Origin: Singulisphaera acidiphila DSM 18658
Lineage (GTDB): Bacteria > Planctomycetota > Planctomycetia > Isosphaerales > Isosphaeraceae
Direction: 5' to 3'
DNA length: 64,000 nucleotides
Assembly: GCF_000242455.2 (NCBI RefSeq)
Contig: NC_019892.1
Location: 3,968,001 to 4,032,000, forward strand
The notes beneath the pieces were generated by a model. It saw only the letters and a list, made by a program, of their open reading frames with translations. It had not been told where the DNA came from and did no database searches. This document shows positions 40,708-49,416 of the stretch, piece by piece. Position numbers and translations under genes: made by a program. Each line of letters begins with the position of its first letter. Position 1 is the stretch's first letter.

Positions 40708-43173
40708 ATGAACGCTCGACGAACCAAGGGGTCATGGGCGCTGGCACTTTCCGCGCTCTTGGTCTGGCAGGCGGATTCGGCCCGTGGGGCCGATGATCCG
40801 TCCCTGATGATCGGAACTCCGTCATCAGTCGCGATCGAACCCACTGGCGCGACACTGCGAGGCCGGCGAGCGACGAGCCAGTTGATCGTCACGGCGACCT
40901 ACGCCGATGGCACGGTGCGCGACCTGACACGCGCCTTGGAATGGGTCAGCCTCAACCCCGAGATCGCCACCGTAACCCCCAAGGGGCGAGTGTTGCCCGT
41001 TGGCGACGGCGCGGCCACGATTGTAGCGCGCCGCGGAAGCGTCGAAGCGACGACCGTCGTTAACGTCGAGAAGATGGGCCAGCCCGCGCCGGTCAGCTTC
41101 CGGCGCGATGTGATGCCCGCGCTCAGCCAGGCCGGATGCAACATGGGCGCCTGCCACGGCACCCCGACCGGCAAGGGGGGGTTCCGGCTCAGCCTCCGTG
41201 GCTATCTCCCCGACCAAGATTATTTCACGCTCACCCGCGAGGCGGCCGGCCGGCGAATCAATCCGCTCGCGGCCGAGACCAGCCTGCTCCTCCGGAAGCC
41301 GATCGGCGAGCTTCCCCACGAGGGCGGGCTGCGGCTGATCCGCAATACCAAGGCCTACGAATTCCTCCACGACTGGATCCAGGAGGGGGGGAAAGACGAC
41401 CCCGGGGCCGTGGCCCCCGTCCGGCTTGAGATCCGGCCTGGCGCTCGCGTCCTCAACGACGTCGCCAAGACGCAGCAGGTCGTCTCCCTGCTCCACATGG
41501 CCGATGGCACGGTCCGTGACGTCACCTCGATCGGCTACTACGACTCCTCGAATCCCGAGATCGCCGAGGTCGACGTGGATGGCCACGTCACCTTCAAGTC
41601 GCGTGGCGAAGTGGCGATCATCGCCCACTACCTCGACCTGGTCGCCAACGTCAGGCTGACCCACCTGGTCGAGGTCCCCGGCTTCAAGCTGGCCGAGGTT
41701 CCCGCGGACAACCTGATCGACAAGACGGTCTTCGCCAAGCTGAACCGCATGCGGATCAGCCCGTCCGAGCCGTGCACCGACTCAGAGTTCATCCGCCGGG
41801 CCTACCTCGACACCATCGGGGTCTTGCCGCGCCCCAACGAAGTCGAGGAGTTTCTGGCCGACCCCTCGCCCAACCGCCGGGTCCAACTGGTCGACCGGTT
41901 GCTGATCCGCCCGGAGTTCTACGACTTCTGGACCTTGAAGTTCGCCGATATCCTTCGGGCCAACGGCCGCCTCATCCAGTCGAAGGGGACGTTTGGATTC
42001 AACCGCTGGATCCGCGCGCACCTCGAGAAGAACACGCCGATGGACCAGTTCGTTCGCGAGTTGCTGACGGCCGACGGCTCGGCCTTCAAGAACCCGCCGG
42101 CAAACTACTACCGGATCAGCCGAGACCCGGAGAACCTGACCGAAACGACCGCTCAGCTTTTCCTGGGCGTCCGGATCCAGTGCGCCAAGTGCCACAACCA
42201 CGTCTTCGAGAAGTGGACCCAGGACGACTACTACGGCTTTGCCGCCTTCTTCGCCCGGGTCCGCCAGAAGAAGGGGGCACTGCCCGAAGATGAAGTCGTC
42301 TTCAGCGCGAACGATGGCGAAGTGCGTCAGCCGAGGACGGGGCAAGTCATGAAGCCGAAGGTGCTCGGCGGCCCCGTGCTCGACGACCCGGCGATGCCGG
42401 ACCGCCGGATGGCGCTCGCCACCTGGCTGACCGGCCCTGCCAACCCGTTCTTCGCCAAGAGCCTGGTCAACCGGGTCTGGTATCACCTGATCGGCCGTGG
42501 GATCGTCGAGCCGGTCGATGACTTCCGCGACTCGAACCCCTCCTCCAACGATGAGTTGCTGGATGGCTTGACCGCCGAGTTCGTCCAGGCGAAGTTCGAC
42601 CTCAGGGCGCTGATCCGGTCGATCTTGATGAGCCGGACCTATCAGCTCAGTGCGCGCACGAACGAGCTGAACGGCGACGACACGCTCTACTTCTCGCACG
42701 CCTTTACCAAGCTCTTGCCCGCCGAGGTCCTCCTCGACGCGATCTCGACGGTCACCTCGACCGTCACAACGTTCGACAACCTCCCCAAGGGGTTCCGAGC
42801 GACGCAGATCCCCGACGGCAAGATGGAGAACCCCTTCCTCAAGACGTTCGGCCGCCCCGCCCGTGAACTCGCCTGCGAGTGCGAACGGGAAAGCGACTCG
42901 AACCTCTCGCAGGCCTTGCAGCTCATCGGGGGCGCCACCGTCAACGGTAAGCTCCGTGACGACAACGGCCGCATGGCCACCCTGGCCAAGAGCACGAAGA
43001 CACCCGAGGAGATCACCAAGGAACTCTACCTGGTGGCCCTCGCTCGCGACCCCAACGCCAGTGAGATGGCCGCGGCCGTCAAGCACCTGAACGCCGCGAC
43101 CGATCGCCGCCAGGCCGTCGAAGACCTGGGATGGGTCTTGATTAACTCGAAAGAGTTCTTGTTCAGACATTGA
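40708..43173 (+). CDS. DUF1549/DUF1553 protein with Big2-like domains and cytochrome-type Cys motifs
   Basis: 821 aa. A signal peptide (ALALSALLVWQADSARG) is followed by a Big2-like Ig domain (residues about 38-120, VTATYADGTVRDLTRALEWVSLNPEIATV). A CNMGACHG motif marks a PSCyt-like domain (RRDVMPALSQAGCNMGACHGTPTGKGGFRLSLRG), and a second Big2-like domain follows. DUF1549 (DSEFIRRAYLDTIGVLPRPNEVEEFLAD...) carries CAKCHNHVFEKWTQDDYYGFAAFF, a CxxCH haem-type motif. DUF1553 ends the protein (DRRMALATWLTGPANPFFAKSLVNRVWYHLIGRGIV...). These large proteins are expanded in planctomycetes and are often paired with a DUF1501 protein, which is absent here. Function unknown; a periplasmic redox or polymer-degradation role has been supposed. 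GAGGAG precedes ATG 40708. Confidence 0.93.
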   Translation: MNARRTKGSWALALSALLVWQADSARGADDPSLMIGTPSSVAIEPTGATLRGRRATSQLIVTATYADGTVRDLTRALEWVSLNPEIATVTPKGRVLPVGDGAATIVARRGSVEATTVVNVEKMGQPAPVSFRRDVMPALSQAGCNMGACHGTPTGKGGFRLSLRGYLPDQDYFTLTREAAGRRINPLAAETSLLLRKPIGELPHEGGLRLIRNTKAYEFLHDWIQEGGKDDPGAVAPVRLEIRPGARVLNDVAKTQQVVSLLHMADGTVRDVTSIGYYDSSNPEIAEVDVDGHVTFKSRGEVAIIAHYLDLVANVRLTHLVEVPGFKLAEVPADNLIDKTVFAKLNRMRISPSEPCTDSEFIRRAYLDTIGVLPRPNEVEEFLADPSPNRRVQLVDRLLIRPEFYDFWTLKFADILRANGRLIQSKGTFGFNRWIRAHLEKNTPMDQFVRELLTADGSAFKNPPANYYRISRDPENLTETTAQLFLGVRIQCAKCHNHVFEKWTQDDYYGFAAFFARVRQKKGALPEDEVVFSANDGEVRQPRTGQVMKPKVLGGPVLDDPAMPDRRMALATWLTGPANPFFAKSLVNRVWYHLIGRGIVEPVDDFRDSNPSSNDELLDGLTAEFVQAKFDLRALIRSILMSRTYQLSARTNELNGDDTLYFSHAFTKLLPAEVLLDAISTVTSTVTTFDNLPKGFRATQIPDGKMENPFLKTFGRPARELACECERESDSNLSQALQLIGGATVNGKLRDDNGRMATLAKSTKTPEEITKELYLVALARDPNASEMAAAVKHLNAATDRRQAVEDLGWVLINSKEFLFRH

Positions 43174-43205
43174 TAGAACAGACTGAACGAGTTCCGATCG
43201 AAACC

Positions 43206-43258
43206 GCGACGGGCCTGAGGCCGCTTCAATGCAGCCTCAGGCCCGTCGCTTTGTTTTT
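43206..43258 (+). terminator. Rho-independent terminator of the DUF1549/DUF1553 gene
   Basis: Perfect 16-bp stem GCGACGGGCCTGAGGC (43206-43221) / GCCTCAGGCCCGTCGC (43234-43249), 12-nt loop, followed by TTTGTTTTT. It starts 32 nt after the stop codon. Confidence 0.93.
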
Positions 43259-43509
43259 CGTTTGATCTTGAAGGTGCGACAGCCCAATCCCCCACCGTAA
43301 CAATCTCTATCCCAGCGGTCTTTCCCTCGAAAAAAAGGCAATCCGGAGAGGTGGCCAAAGGGAAACTGGTCTTTATCGGCGACAGCCCCACTCTGGCATT
43401 GCCTTTTTTCGGGGATTGGCCAAAAATGCCGCCGCCTTGAGGTCGAAGGATGGCGAGGCACCTGGTCCATGACGGGCTGGGTTCATGGCTGGCAAGGAGG
43501 CTAGAGCCG

Positions 43510-45027
43510 ATGGCACGCTGGTTTGTGGACCGTTTGCCGCAGCAAGGGATTCCATCGGTCAGCCTGCGACGACTCCTGCCCGAGGCCCAGTTCGTGGGAT
43601 GCCACGACTGGGAAGTTTCCGGGTGTACGGCAGACAGTCGCCGGCTTGACCCAGGGCAGTTGTTCGTCGCGGTGCGGGGAGTCCGGCACGATGGGCACGC
43701 GTTCGTCGAGCAGGCACTCGAGCGGGGCGCGGCGGGGGTGGTGGTCGAACGACCTTGCCCGGAAGCAGGCCGACTCCAGGTGATCGTTCCCGACTCCCGC
43801 GCGGCACTGGCCAAGCTCTGCCAGGCCCTGGCGGGCGACCCATCCAAACATCTCTCAATCCTCGGCGTGACCGGAACCTGCGGCCGCACGCTGACGAGCC
43901 TGTTCATCCGGTCGATCTTCGAGGCGACCGGCGTCCGATTTGGGCTCATCGGTTCGCTGGGCTGGTCCGACGGCGTGGCGACCCGTTCGGTCTCCGATAC
44001 CTTTCCGGGGGCCGAAGGCCTGGCCTCGATGCTCGCCGCGATGGTCGAGCGCGGCTGTGCGGGGGGGGTCGTAGAAATCCCCGCGCTCGCACTCGATCAG
44101 CGCAAGGTCGACGGCCTGGAGTTCGACACCGCCGTGGTGACGGACCTGAGCGCACTTGTTGATACCGACGCCGACAGCCTCACGACGCGACGCCGGCGCA
44201 AGGCACGCCTGTTCCGCAAAGTCGTGAGTGGGGGAACGGCGATCGTCAACGCGGATGATCCCCAGGCCGCACTCCTGGGAGCCGTCAATCTCGACGCGCG
44301 CTTCGTCACCTTCGGAGTCGATCGTCCGGCCGACGTCACCGCGAAAATCGACCGGCTCGACGAGCGTGGGTCGCGGTTCTTCCTACGTGGCTTCGCTCGC
44401 GAGGTGGTCGTCGAGTCGCCATTGATCGGCCCCGCACAGATTTCTCAGGCGATGGCCGCAGCCGCCGTGGCCTGGTCCCACGGCCTCCCGGTCGAAGCCG
44501 TTGTGGCGGGTCTGGAGACAGCCACGAAAGTTCCTGGGGAACTCGAGGCCGTGGTTGAAGGGCAAGGCTTCGGCGTCTGGATCGATCAAGCGCGGAACGG
44601 GGCCGAGCTCGAGCAGGCGCTCGGTGCGCTCCGAGCTATCGGTGCCCAGCGAATTCACTGCGTCTTCGGCGCAGAGGGCCTTCACGAGCGCAGCGAGCGA
44701 CTCGGCCTGGCCAAAGCGGCCGAAGCAGGGGCCGACCGCGTGACCCTGACGACCGATAACCCACGGACCGAAGACGTCGACCAGATCATCGACGACCTAC
44801 TCGCCGGCTTCCACCGTCCCGGCCGCGTCCGGGTCGAGCTTGATCGTCGTTCCGCCATTGAGGCGACGCTCGCCGACGCCCAACCGGGCGATGCCGTCTT
44901 GATCGCCGGCAAAGGCGTGCGAACCTTTCAGATCCTCGCCGATCGTGCCCTCCACTTCGACGACAAAGCGGTCGCCACGGAATGGCTCCGCTCACGCCAC
45001 CAACTCCCCCGCCGAACCTCCGCCTGA
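43510..45027 (+). CDS. Degenerate Mur ligase (MurE-like) homologue
   Basis: 505 aa, close to MurE length and domain order. The N-terminal domain has VSGCTADSRRLDPGQLFVAVRGVRHDGHAFVEQALERGAAGVVVE, the usual MurE start. The ATP-binding loop reads GVTGTCGRTLTS instead of GVTGTNGKTTT, with Arg126 replacing the catalytic Lys. The MEVSSHAL block is VEIPALAL; the following TNLSRDHLDYHG block is TDLSALVDTDAD, without the His; the terminal KGHE motif is KGVRT. The DNPRxE motif that reads diaminopimelate in true MurE is kept (DNPRTED). It is therefore unlikely to ligate normally and may be regulatory or structural. ATG 43510 follows GGAGG at 43496-43500. Confidence 0.85.
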   Translation: MARWFVDRLPQQGIPSVSLRRLLPEAQFVGCHDWEVSGCTADSRRLDPGQLFVAVRGVRHDGHAFVEQALERGAAGVVVERPCPEAGRLQVIVPDSRAALAKLCQALAGDPSKHLSILGVTGTCGRTLTSLFIRSIFEATGVRFGLIGSLGWSDGVATRSVSDTFPGAEGLASMLAAMVERGCAGGVVEIPALALDQRKVDGLEFDTAVVTDLSALVDTDADSLTTRRRRKARLFRKVVSGGTAIVNADDPQAALLGAVNLDARFVTFGVDRPADVTAKIDRLDERGSRFFLRGFAREVVVESPLIGPAQISQAMAAAAVAWSHGLPVEAVVAGLETATKVPGELEAVVEGQGFGVWIDQARNGAELEQALGALRAIGAQRIHCVFGAEGLHERSERLGLAKAAEAGADRVTLTTDNPRTEDVDQIIDDLLAGFHRPGRVRVELDRRSAIEATLADAQPGDAVLIAGKGVRTFQILADRALHFDDKAVATEWLRSRHQLPRRTSA

Positions 45028-45658
45028 CACCACCACACCCCGATCGACAATCTCCACCACGGCTCAGTCGGTATCGGCAACCACGCTTGATTATCCATCA
45101 AGGTGTTGTCTCAGTCTTAATAGGGTTGTTTTCAGCCTGCCGTCCCTTGGGAATCGCGGCAGGTTGAAGCTTCCCTTCCCTCCAACACAGCAACGCCCCC
45201 TACCCAACAACCCAGTCAGCCGATTCCGTGCAGCCTCGTGAGGGCAACCGCCAGTGCCAACCCTTGATACGTTGGCTCGGTCGCCCCTCCAGCGCGACAA
45301 TGCACAAAATCAGGTCGAACATTCCCCAAGGAGCTTCACCCCTGGCAAGGAACGGTCCCCCCTCCGAGAAAAGACAAGCGTTGCTTTTCCCGTTCTCAAT
45401 TTCGCAAATCTGAAATGACATGCGTGCGAAACCGTCCCTAGCTGCTGGTTCGGCATAGCCCCGAGGGGCCACCGTTCCTGCGCCAGGGATGGGCCTCGAG
45501 AATCATTCGACATGTTTACCCATTGAACACCCCGCAAGGACAACCGACTGAGCAAACCCTCAGCTCTTGACGGTCACACCTCCGGGGCCACTCAATGCTT
45601 ACGGATTGACGACCCAATCCAATCACCAATACGATACATACTCATAAGGACGAACATC
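45028..45658. other. Convergent intergenic region with a palindromic element copy
   Basis: About 630 bp between the MurE-like gene and the LysM gene. No gene recognised. It contains copy 3 of the palindromic element (45541-45586). Confidence 0.5.
45541..45586. repeat. Palindromic dispersed element, copy 3 (degraded)
   Basis: Positions 45541-45576 match the 36-nt core of copy 1 (22165-22200) at 30 positions in the same orientation. The left arm has diverged, so the hairpin is weaker. Again it lies between convergent genes. Confidence 0.75.
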
Positions 45659-47713
45659 TCACTGCGACGATCGGCCGACCCGGGCCTCTTCGGGCAACTC
45701 GAGAATCTGCCCTTCGACCAGGTTGCGGGGATCGTCGTTGAGGATGTCGCGGTTCAAGTCGTAGATCTCGTCGGCGCGGCGGGCGTCGTTCAAGGTATCA
45801 CGTGCGATACTTCGGAGCGTCTCGTGGGCGCGAACCTTGTACCGAGGCCGGGACACCTGATAACGCTTCCCAGGCGGGGGATCCAGCTCTTCGGCCGATT
45901 GCAACCGGCTCCGTCGAGAGATCATCGAATTGTCGATCGGCAAAATCAGCTCGACTTCCGACGAGGATTGCGCGGCCGTATCACCCGAGTCATTCTCATT
46001 CGACTTCGAGCGTGACGTCTTACGAATCTGTGAACTCCCACGGGAGGCCGACGAACTGGTCTTTCGCGGGGGTGCGATCAGGGTTCGGTCGAGCGCTTCC
46101 GGGGGCGGGATCACAATGGTCTGGCCGACCGCGAGTTGGTCAGGGGCCGAGACGGTCCGGCTGTTGGCCTTCCACAAAGCCACGTAAAAACGACCCGAGT
46201 TATAGTAATACTTGGAGATCGTCCAGAAGTTTTCGCCGCTCTGCACTACGTGCAACTCAGGTGTGAGCGGGTCCACCTCAGTCTCCTCCGCCTTGGCCGC
46301 GACCGCGCCTGCGGCGGTCATGGACGCGCCGGTTGCGACGGCGGCGGCCGGAGCCAGCTTCACCGGCAGATCATCCTCCAGGCTCCGGCCCTTTCCCGCG
46401 TTCGGGATCGGGATTCCTTCACCCGGCTTGATCTCGGGCGGAGCGGAAGAGAGGGCCATCGCGTCATCGCTCGACGGCGGCGAGGCGAAGTTGGGAACCT
46501 CTTCGGCCGGCCGGACCGCCGACGCTCCCGGGTCCATCGCGGCGGGCGCACCAGCCACGGCCGTTTGGCCAGTTCCCGAGGTCGGCGCGGTACCGGGAAG
46601 AGCAAGCCCCGATCCCAGATCGGGCGACTGCGGCGGTGGGACAGCAGCTTGTGCCGGAACGCTCACATCAGGCGCGGCCGTAGCCGCGGGGAGGGCCGGG
46701 GCACTCGCGTCAGATGCAGTCACAAGGGGAGCGGCCGCTTCAGTCGAGGCGGTCGCGTCAGGCACGGTCGCGGGGGAAGCCGCAGCTTGAGCCGGGGTGG
46801 TCGCGTCGGGCACGGTCGCGGGGGAAGCCGTAGCTTGAGCCGAGGTGCTCGCATTAGGCTCGGCCGCGAGCGAGTCAACTGGCGCAGGGAGCCCCGTAGC
46901 AGCGGGCAGTTCCGATTTCCCAGATTCCGGCTCGCTCGCCGACAATAAGTTCGGTCCTGCCGCTGGAGCCGGAGTTGGAGTCGACGCAGGTGCCGGGTCG
47001 GTGGGAGTGGGCAAGTTCTTGACCTGCTCATCCGTCCCCGTTGGTCCGGTTGTTGTGGCGGGCTGAGGGAGTGCCTGCTCAGGCCCCTTCACATCACTCA
47101 AATCGTGGTGACCGAGCCCCGTCTCTGTGGCCAGGGAAGGGAGAGACGTATTCTCACCTGGTGGCGTGGTGAGGTCGTGATCCATTTCCGTCCCCGCATC
47201 CTGCACCTTCGCGTCGGCCAACGCAGAATTGCCGGTGTCAGAGGAAGGGGGGAGAGGGGGATTCGTCTCCATGGGATCAGGCGGAGTTACGTCCTCTTTC
47301 TTCTGATCTGGCTTTTCAGCCTGCTTCTTGTCTCGAGTCTTATCTTTCTCTTTGCCCGTGCCCGTGCCCGGAACGGATTCGGGCTTCGCGCTCGAAGAGT
47401 CCGATGACGATCCCTCAGTCGAGGCAATGGACATGGAAAGCGGCTTGGGCCCCTTCTTGGAGCCCTTATTCACAAGCAGGACGGAGACCAGAATCACAAA
47501 CGAGAGCAGCGCCGCAACGCCAAACCGAGTCTCGCGCTTCCACTTGGCAACGCCGGCCTTGCTGCGGTGGGCAAACGGGAGGCGGGGAGCCTTCTTCGGG
47601 GCATGTTCATGCTCCGCTCCGTGCCCCTCATGTTCGTGCTCGTGCTCGTACGCCCCCTCGAGCTCCGATTCGGGGGCGATCGCTGCGTCGGGCAGGTGGT
47701 CATGTTCACTCAA
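45659..47713 (-). CDS. Bitopic membrane protein with two LysM domains, coupled to rsmH
   Basis: 684 aa. The cytoplasmic N-terminus is His/Glu-rich (HEHEHEGHGAEHEH). One TM helix (about residues 62-80, FGVAALLSFVILVSVLLV) follows. A long Pro/Ala/Ser/Thr-rich stalk then leads to two LysM peptidoglycan-binding domains: LHVVQSGENFWTISKYYYNSGRFYVALWKANS...LAVGQTIVIPP, and YKVRAHETLRSIARDTLNDARRADEIYDLNRDIL...LVEGQILELP. TTG 47713 is favoured: it overlaps the rsmH stop as TTGA and has GGAGGG 7-8 nt upstream. ATG 47779, 66 nt upstream inside rsmH, is the alternative. Its position directly after rsmH is that of ftsL in classical division clusters, so a role in wall growth or division is plausible. 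Confidence 0.82.
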   Translation of the reverse strand: MSEHDHLPDAAIAPESELEGAYEHEHEHEGHGAEHEHAPKKAPRLPFAHRSKAGVAKWKRETRFGVAALLSFVILVSVLLVNKGSKKGPKPLSMSIASTEGSSSDSSSAKPESVPGTGTGKEKDKTRDKKQAEKPDQKKEDVTPPDPMETNPPLPPSSDTGNSALADAKVQDAGTEMDHDLTTPPGENTSLPSLATETGLGHHDLSDVKGPEQALPQPATTTGPTGTDEQVKNLPTPTDPAPASTPTPAPAAGPNLLSASEPESGKSELPAATGLPAPVDSLAAEPNASTSAQATASPATVPDATTPAQAAASPATVPDATASTEAAAPLVTASDASAPALPAATAAPDVSVPAQAAVPPPQSPDLGSGLALPGTAPTSGTGQTAVAGAPAAMDPGASAVRPAEEVPNFASPPSSDDAMALSSAPPEIKPGEGIPIPNAGKGRSLEDDLPVKLAPAAAVATGASMTAAGAVAAKAEETEVDPLTPELHVVQSGENFWTISKYYYNSGRFYVALWKANSRTVSAPDQLAVGQTIVIPPPEALDRTLIAPPRKTSSSASRGSSQIRKTSRSKSNENDSGDTAAQSSSEVELILPIDNSMISRRSRLQSAEELDPPPGKRYQVSRPRYKVRAHETLRSIARDTLNDARRADEIYDLNRDILNDDPRNLVEGQILELPEEARVGRSSQ
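46751..46846. repeat. 48-bp tandem repeat inside the LysM gene stalk
   Basis: Two direct copies of a 48-bp unit (46751-46798 and 46799-46846) with few differences. They encode a duplicated 16-residue Ala/Thr/Pro-rich block (ATASPATVPDATTPAQ type). Stalk length may vary between strains by slippage or recombination. Confidence 0.85.
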
Positions 47714-48663
47714 CGGTCGTCCCTCCTCTCCTTCGAGCGGCTGTAGGACGGCAACGGCGGATCTTCCTGAATCGGACATCGCTCGGCGACCCTCAATTTC
47801 GCGCTTCGCGCTCGGGGGTTGACAGCCATCTCCTCGGCCGACGCCATCACGGGCTTGCGAGTCAGAGCCTTCAAGTTCGGGTCATCGCGGAACGCCACTT
47901 TCACACGCCGGTCCTCCAGTGAGTGGAAGCTGATGATGACCGCGCGGCCTCCGGGACGGAGCAAGTCGGGCAGTTGCTCCAGGATCGACTCCAGATGGTC
48001 GAGTTCGTCATTGACCCGGATCCGGAGCGCCTGGAAAACCCGAGTGGCGGGGTCGATCGGCCCCCACTTCCCCGGGATGCTCTTGCGCACGATCTCGGCG
48101 AGCCGGCCTGTCGTCGTGATCGGCACGATCCGCCGACCTTCCACGATCCGCTTTGCCACTCGCCTGCTGTACCGCTCCTCCCCATACTCGAAGAACAGGT
48201 TGGCCAGTTCCTCTTCTTTCCAGGTGTTCACGACCTCGGCCGCCGTCAGCGACGCATTGGGGTCGAAGCGCATGTCGAGCGGGCCGTCGACCGCAAAGCT
48301 GAAACCCCGTTCCGCCCAGGCCAACTGATCCGACGACAGTCCCAGATCGAGGAGAATTCCGTCGACCGCGTCCAACTCCATTTTGTAGAGAACGTCGGCC
48401 AGATCACTGTAAGGGGCCTGAACCAATGAGACCGGCAATCCACTTGTCGCCTGCCCGGCCAGAACCAGCATGTCGGGATCGCGATCGAGACCGATGACTC
48501 GACCGGTGGCGCCCACCCTCGTCGCGAGGGCCGCGGCATGCCCACCGGCGCCCACGGTGCCATCCACCCACACGGCCCCTTCGCGCGGAGGGAGCCACGA
48601 GAGGACCTCGTTCAAAAGTACCGACCGATGGACTGGCTTCGGCGAATTGGGATCGAGGGACAC
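47710..48663 (-). CDS. rsmH: 16S rRNA (cytosine-1402-N4)-methyltransferase RsmH (MraW)
   Basis: 317 aa, usual length. Methylates N4 of C1402 in 16S rRNA using SAM. Conserved blocks: [30 protein letters not shown] (SAM loop), [44 protein letters not shown], and the C-terminal [53 protein letters not shown]. The start is GTG 48663. Its stop codon overlaps the start of the LysM gene (TTGA). rsmH is normally the first or second gene of the division/cell-wall cluster; mraZ is not visible upstream here. Confidence 0.97.
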   Translation of the reverse strand: [317 protein letters not shown]

Positions 48664-49188
48664 AGCGGGCTCGTCGATGTGAAAGACCCGTAAAAGATCG
48701 GCCGGAACGACACGATCCGAAGCGCCGACTCTAACCTTGTGGGGATTCCTGTCAACCCCGGACGGAATGCGGTGCCCCGTCCAGAACCAGGTCGGGGGAA
48801 CCCAGTGGCTGGGTCGAAAGAGAATACTGCCATTCGTTTTATCGGTCCGGCCCTGGACTGGACTTCACCGCCTTTCCAGACAAGCCTTGTTCCTCGTCCA
48901 ACGCACTCCACGGGCCAGAACAACACCGAGATCCCTGCGAAAGAAGAGGCATGACCGGCAATGACATCAACGGTTTCTTTTTTTTAGTCCTTCGAGGTGA
49001 GGTCGGCCTGGATCCACGCCACGGACTCCTCTCGACAGGGTGCGCAATCGATACAAAGACCGCTCATCACTGAGGATCAAGCCGTTCGCGGTCGAGGGAC
49101 GGAGTTGGTGGCGCATCGATTGCATAGAAAGATCCTGATCCTACGGGCGTTCGAATCCGGATCATTCCACCGGAAACGAGAGGCTTCC
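48664..49188. other. Intergenic region upstream of rsmH, nothing recognised
   Basis: About 525 bp between divergent genes. No mraZ, RNA gene or notable hairpin was recognised. A GTTCGAATCC sequence at 49149-49158 superficially resembles a tRNA T-loop, but no cloverleaf forms. Confidence 0.4.
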
Positions 49189-49416
49189 ATGACGGACGAG
49201 ACGACACCAAAAACAACGTCCTCCCCTGATGTTCCTCCACCGGCCGTGCCTCACAGAGCCATGAACGAGAGCGAAGACCATGTCGACCGTGAGAAGACGA
49301 CCGCAACGGACGAGGTGGATGAAGCGTCGGAAGAGTCATTCCCCGCGAGCGATTCTCCTTCGTTTACGCCGATCACCTCGATCGGTCCCCCCTCTCGATC
49401 GAAGGCGAAGACGTGA
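49189..49416 (+). CDS. Small acidic protein with ESFPASDSP motif
   Basis: 75 aa, hydrophilic and rich in Glu, Asp, Ser, Thr and Pro, with no membrane segment. The C-terminal part VDEASEESFPASDSPSFTPITSIGPP matches a short motif (D-E-A-x-E-E-S-F-P-A-S-D-P/S-P) found in small proteins of many bacteria. Its function is not known to me. ATG 49189 is preceded by GAGAGG. The next gene (49707) is on the same strand but 290 bp away. Confidence 0.65.
   Translation: MTDETTPKTTSSPDVPPPAVPHRAMNESEDHVDREKTTATDEVDEASEESFPASDSPSFTPITSIGPPSRSKAKT

Noticed and set aside
49077-49180. Possible tRNA suggested by GTTCGAATCC
   Set aside because: The flanking bases do not form a T-stem or acceptor stem; no cloverleaf.
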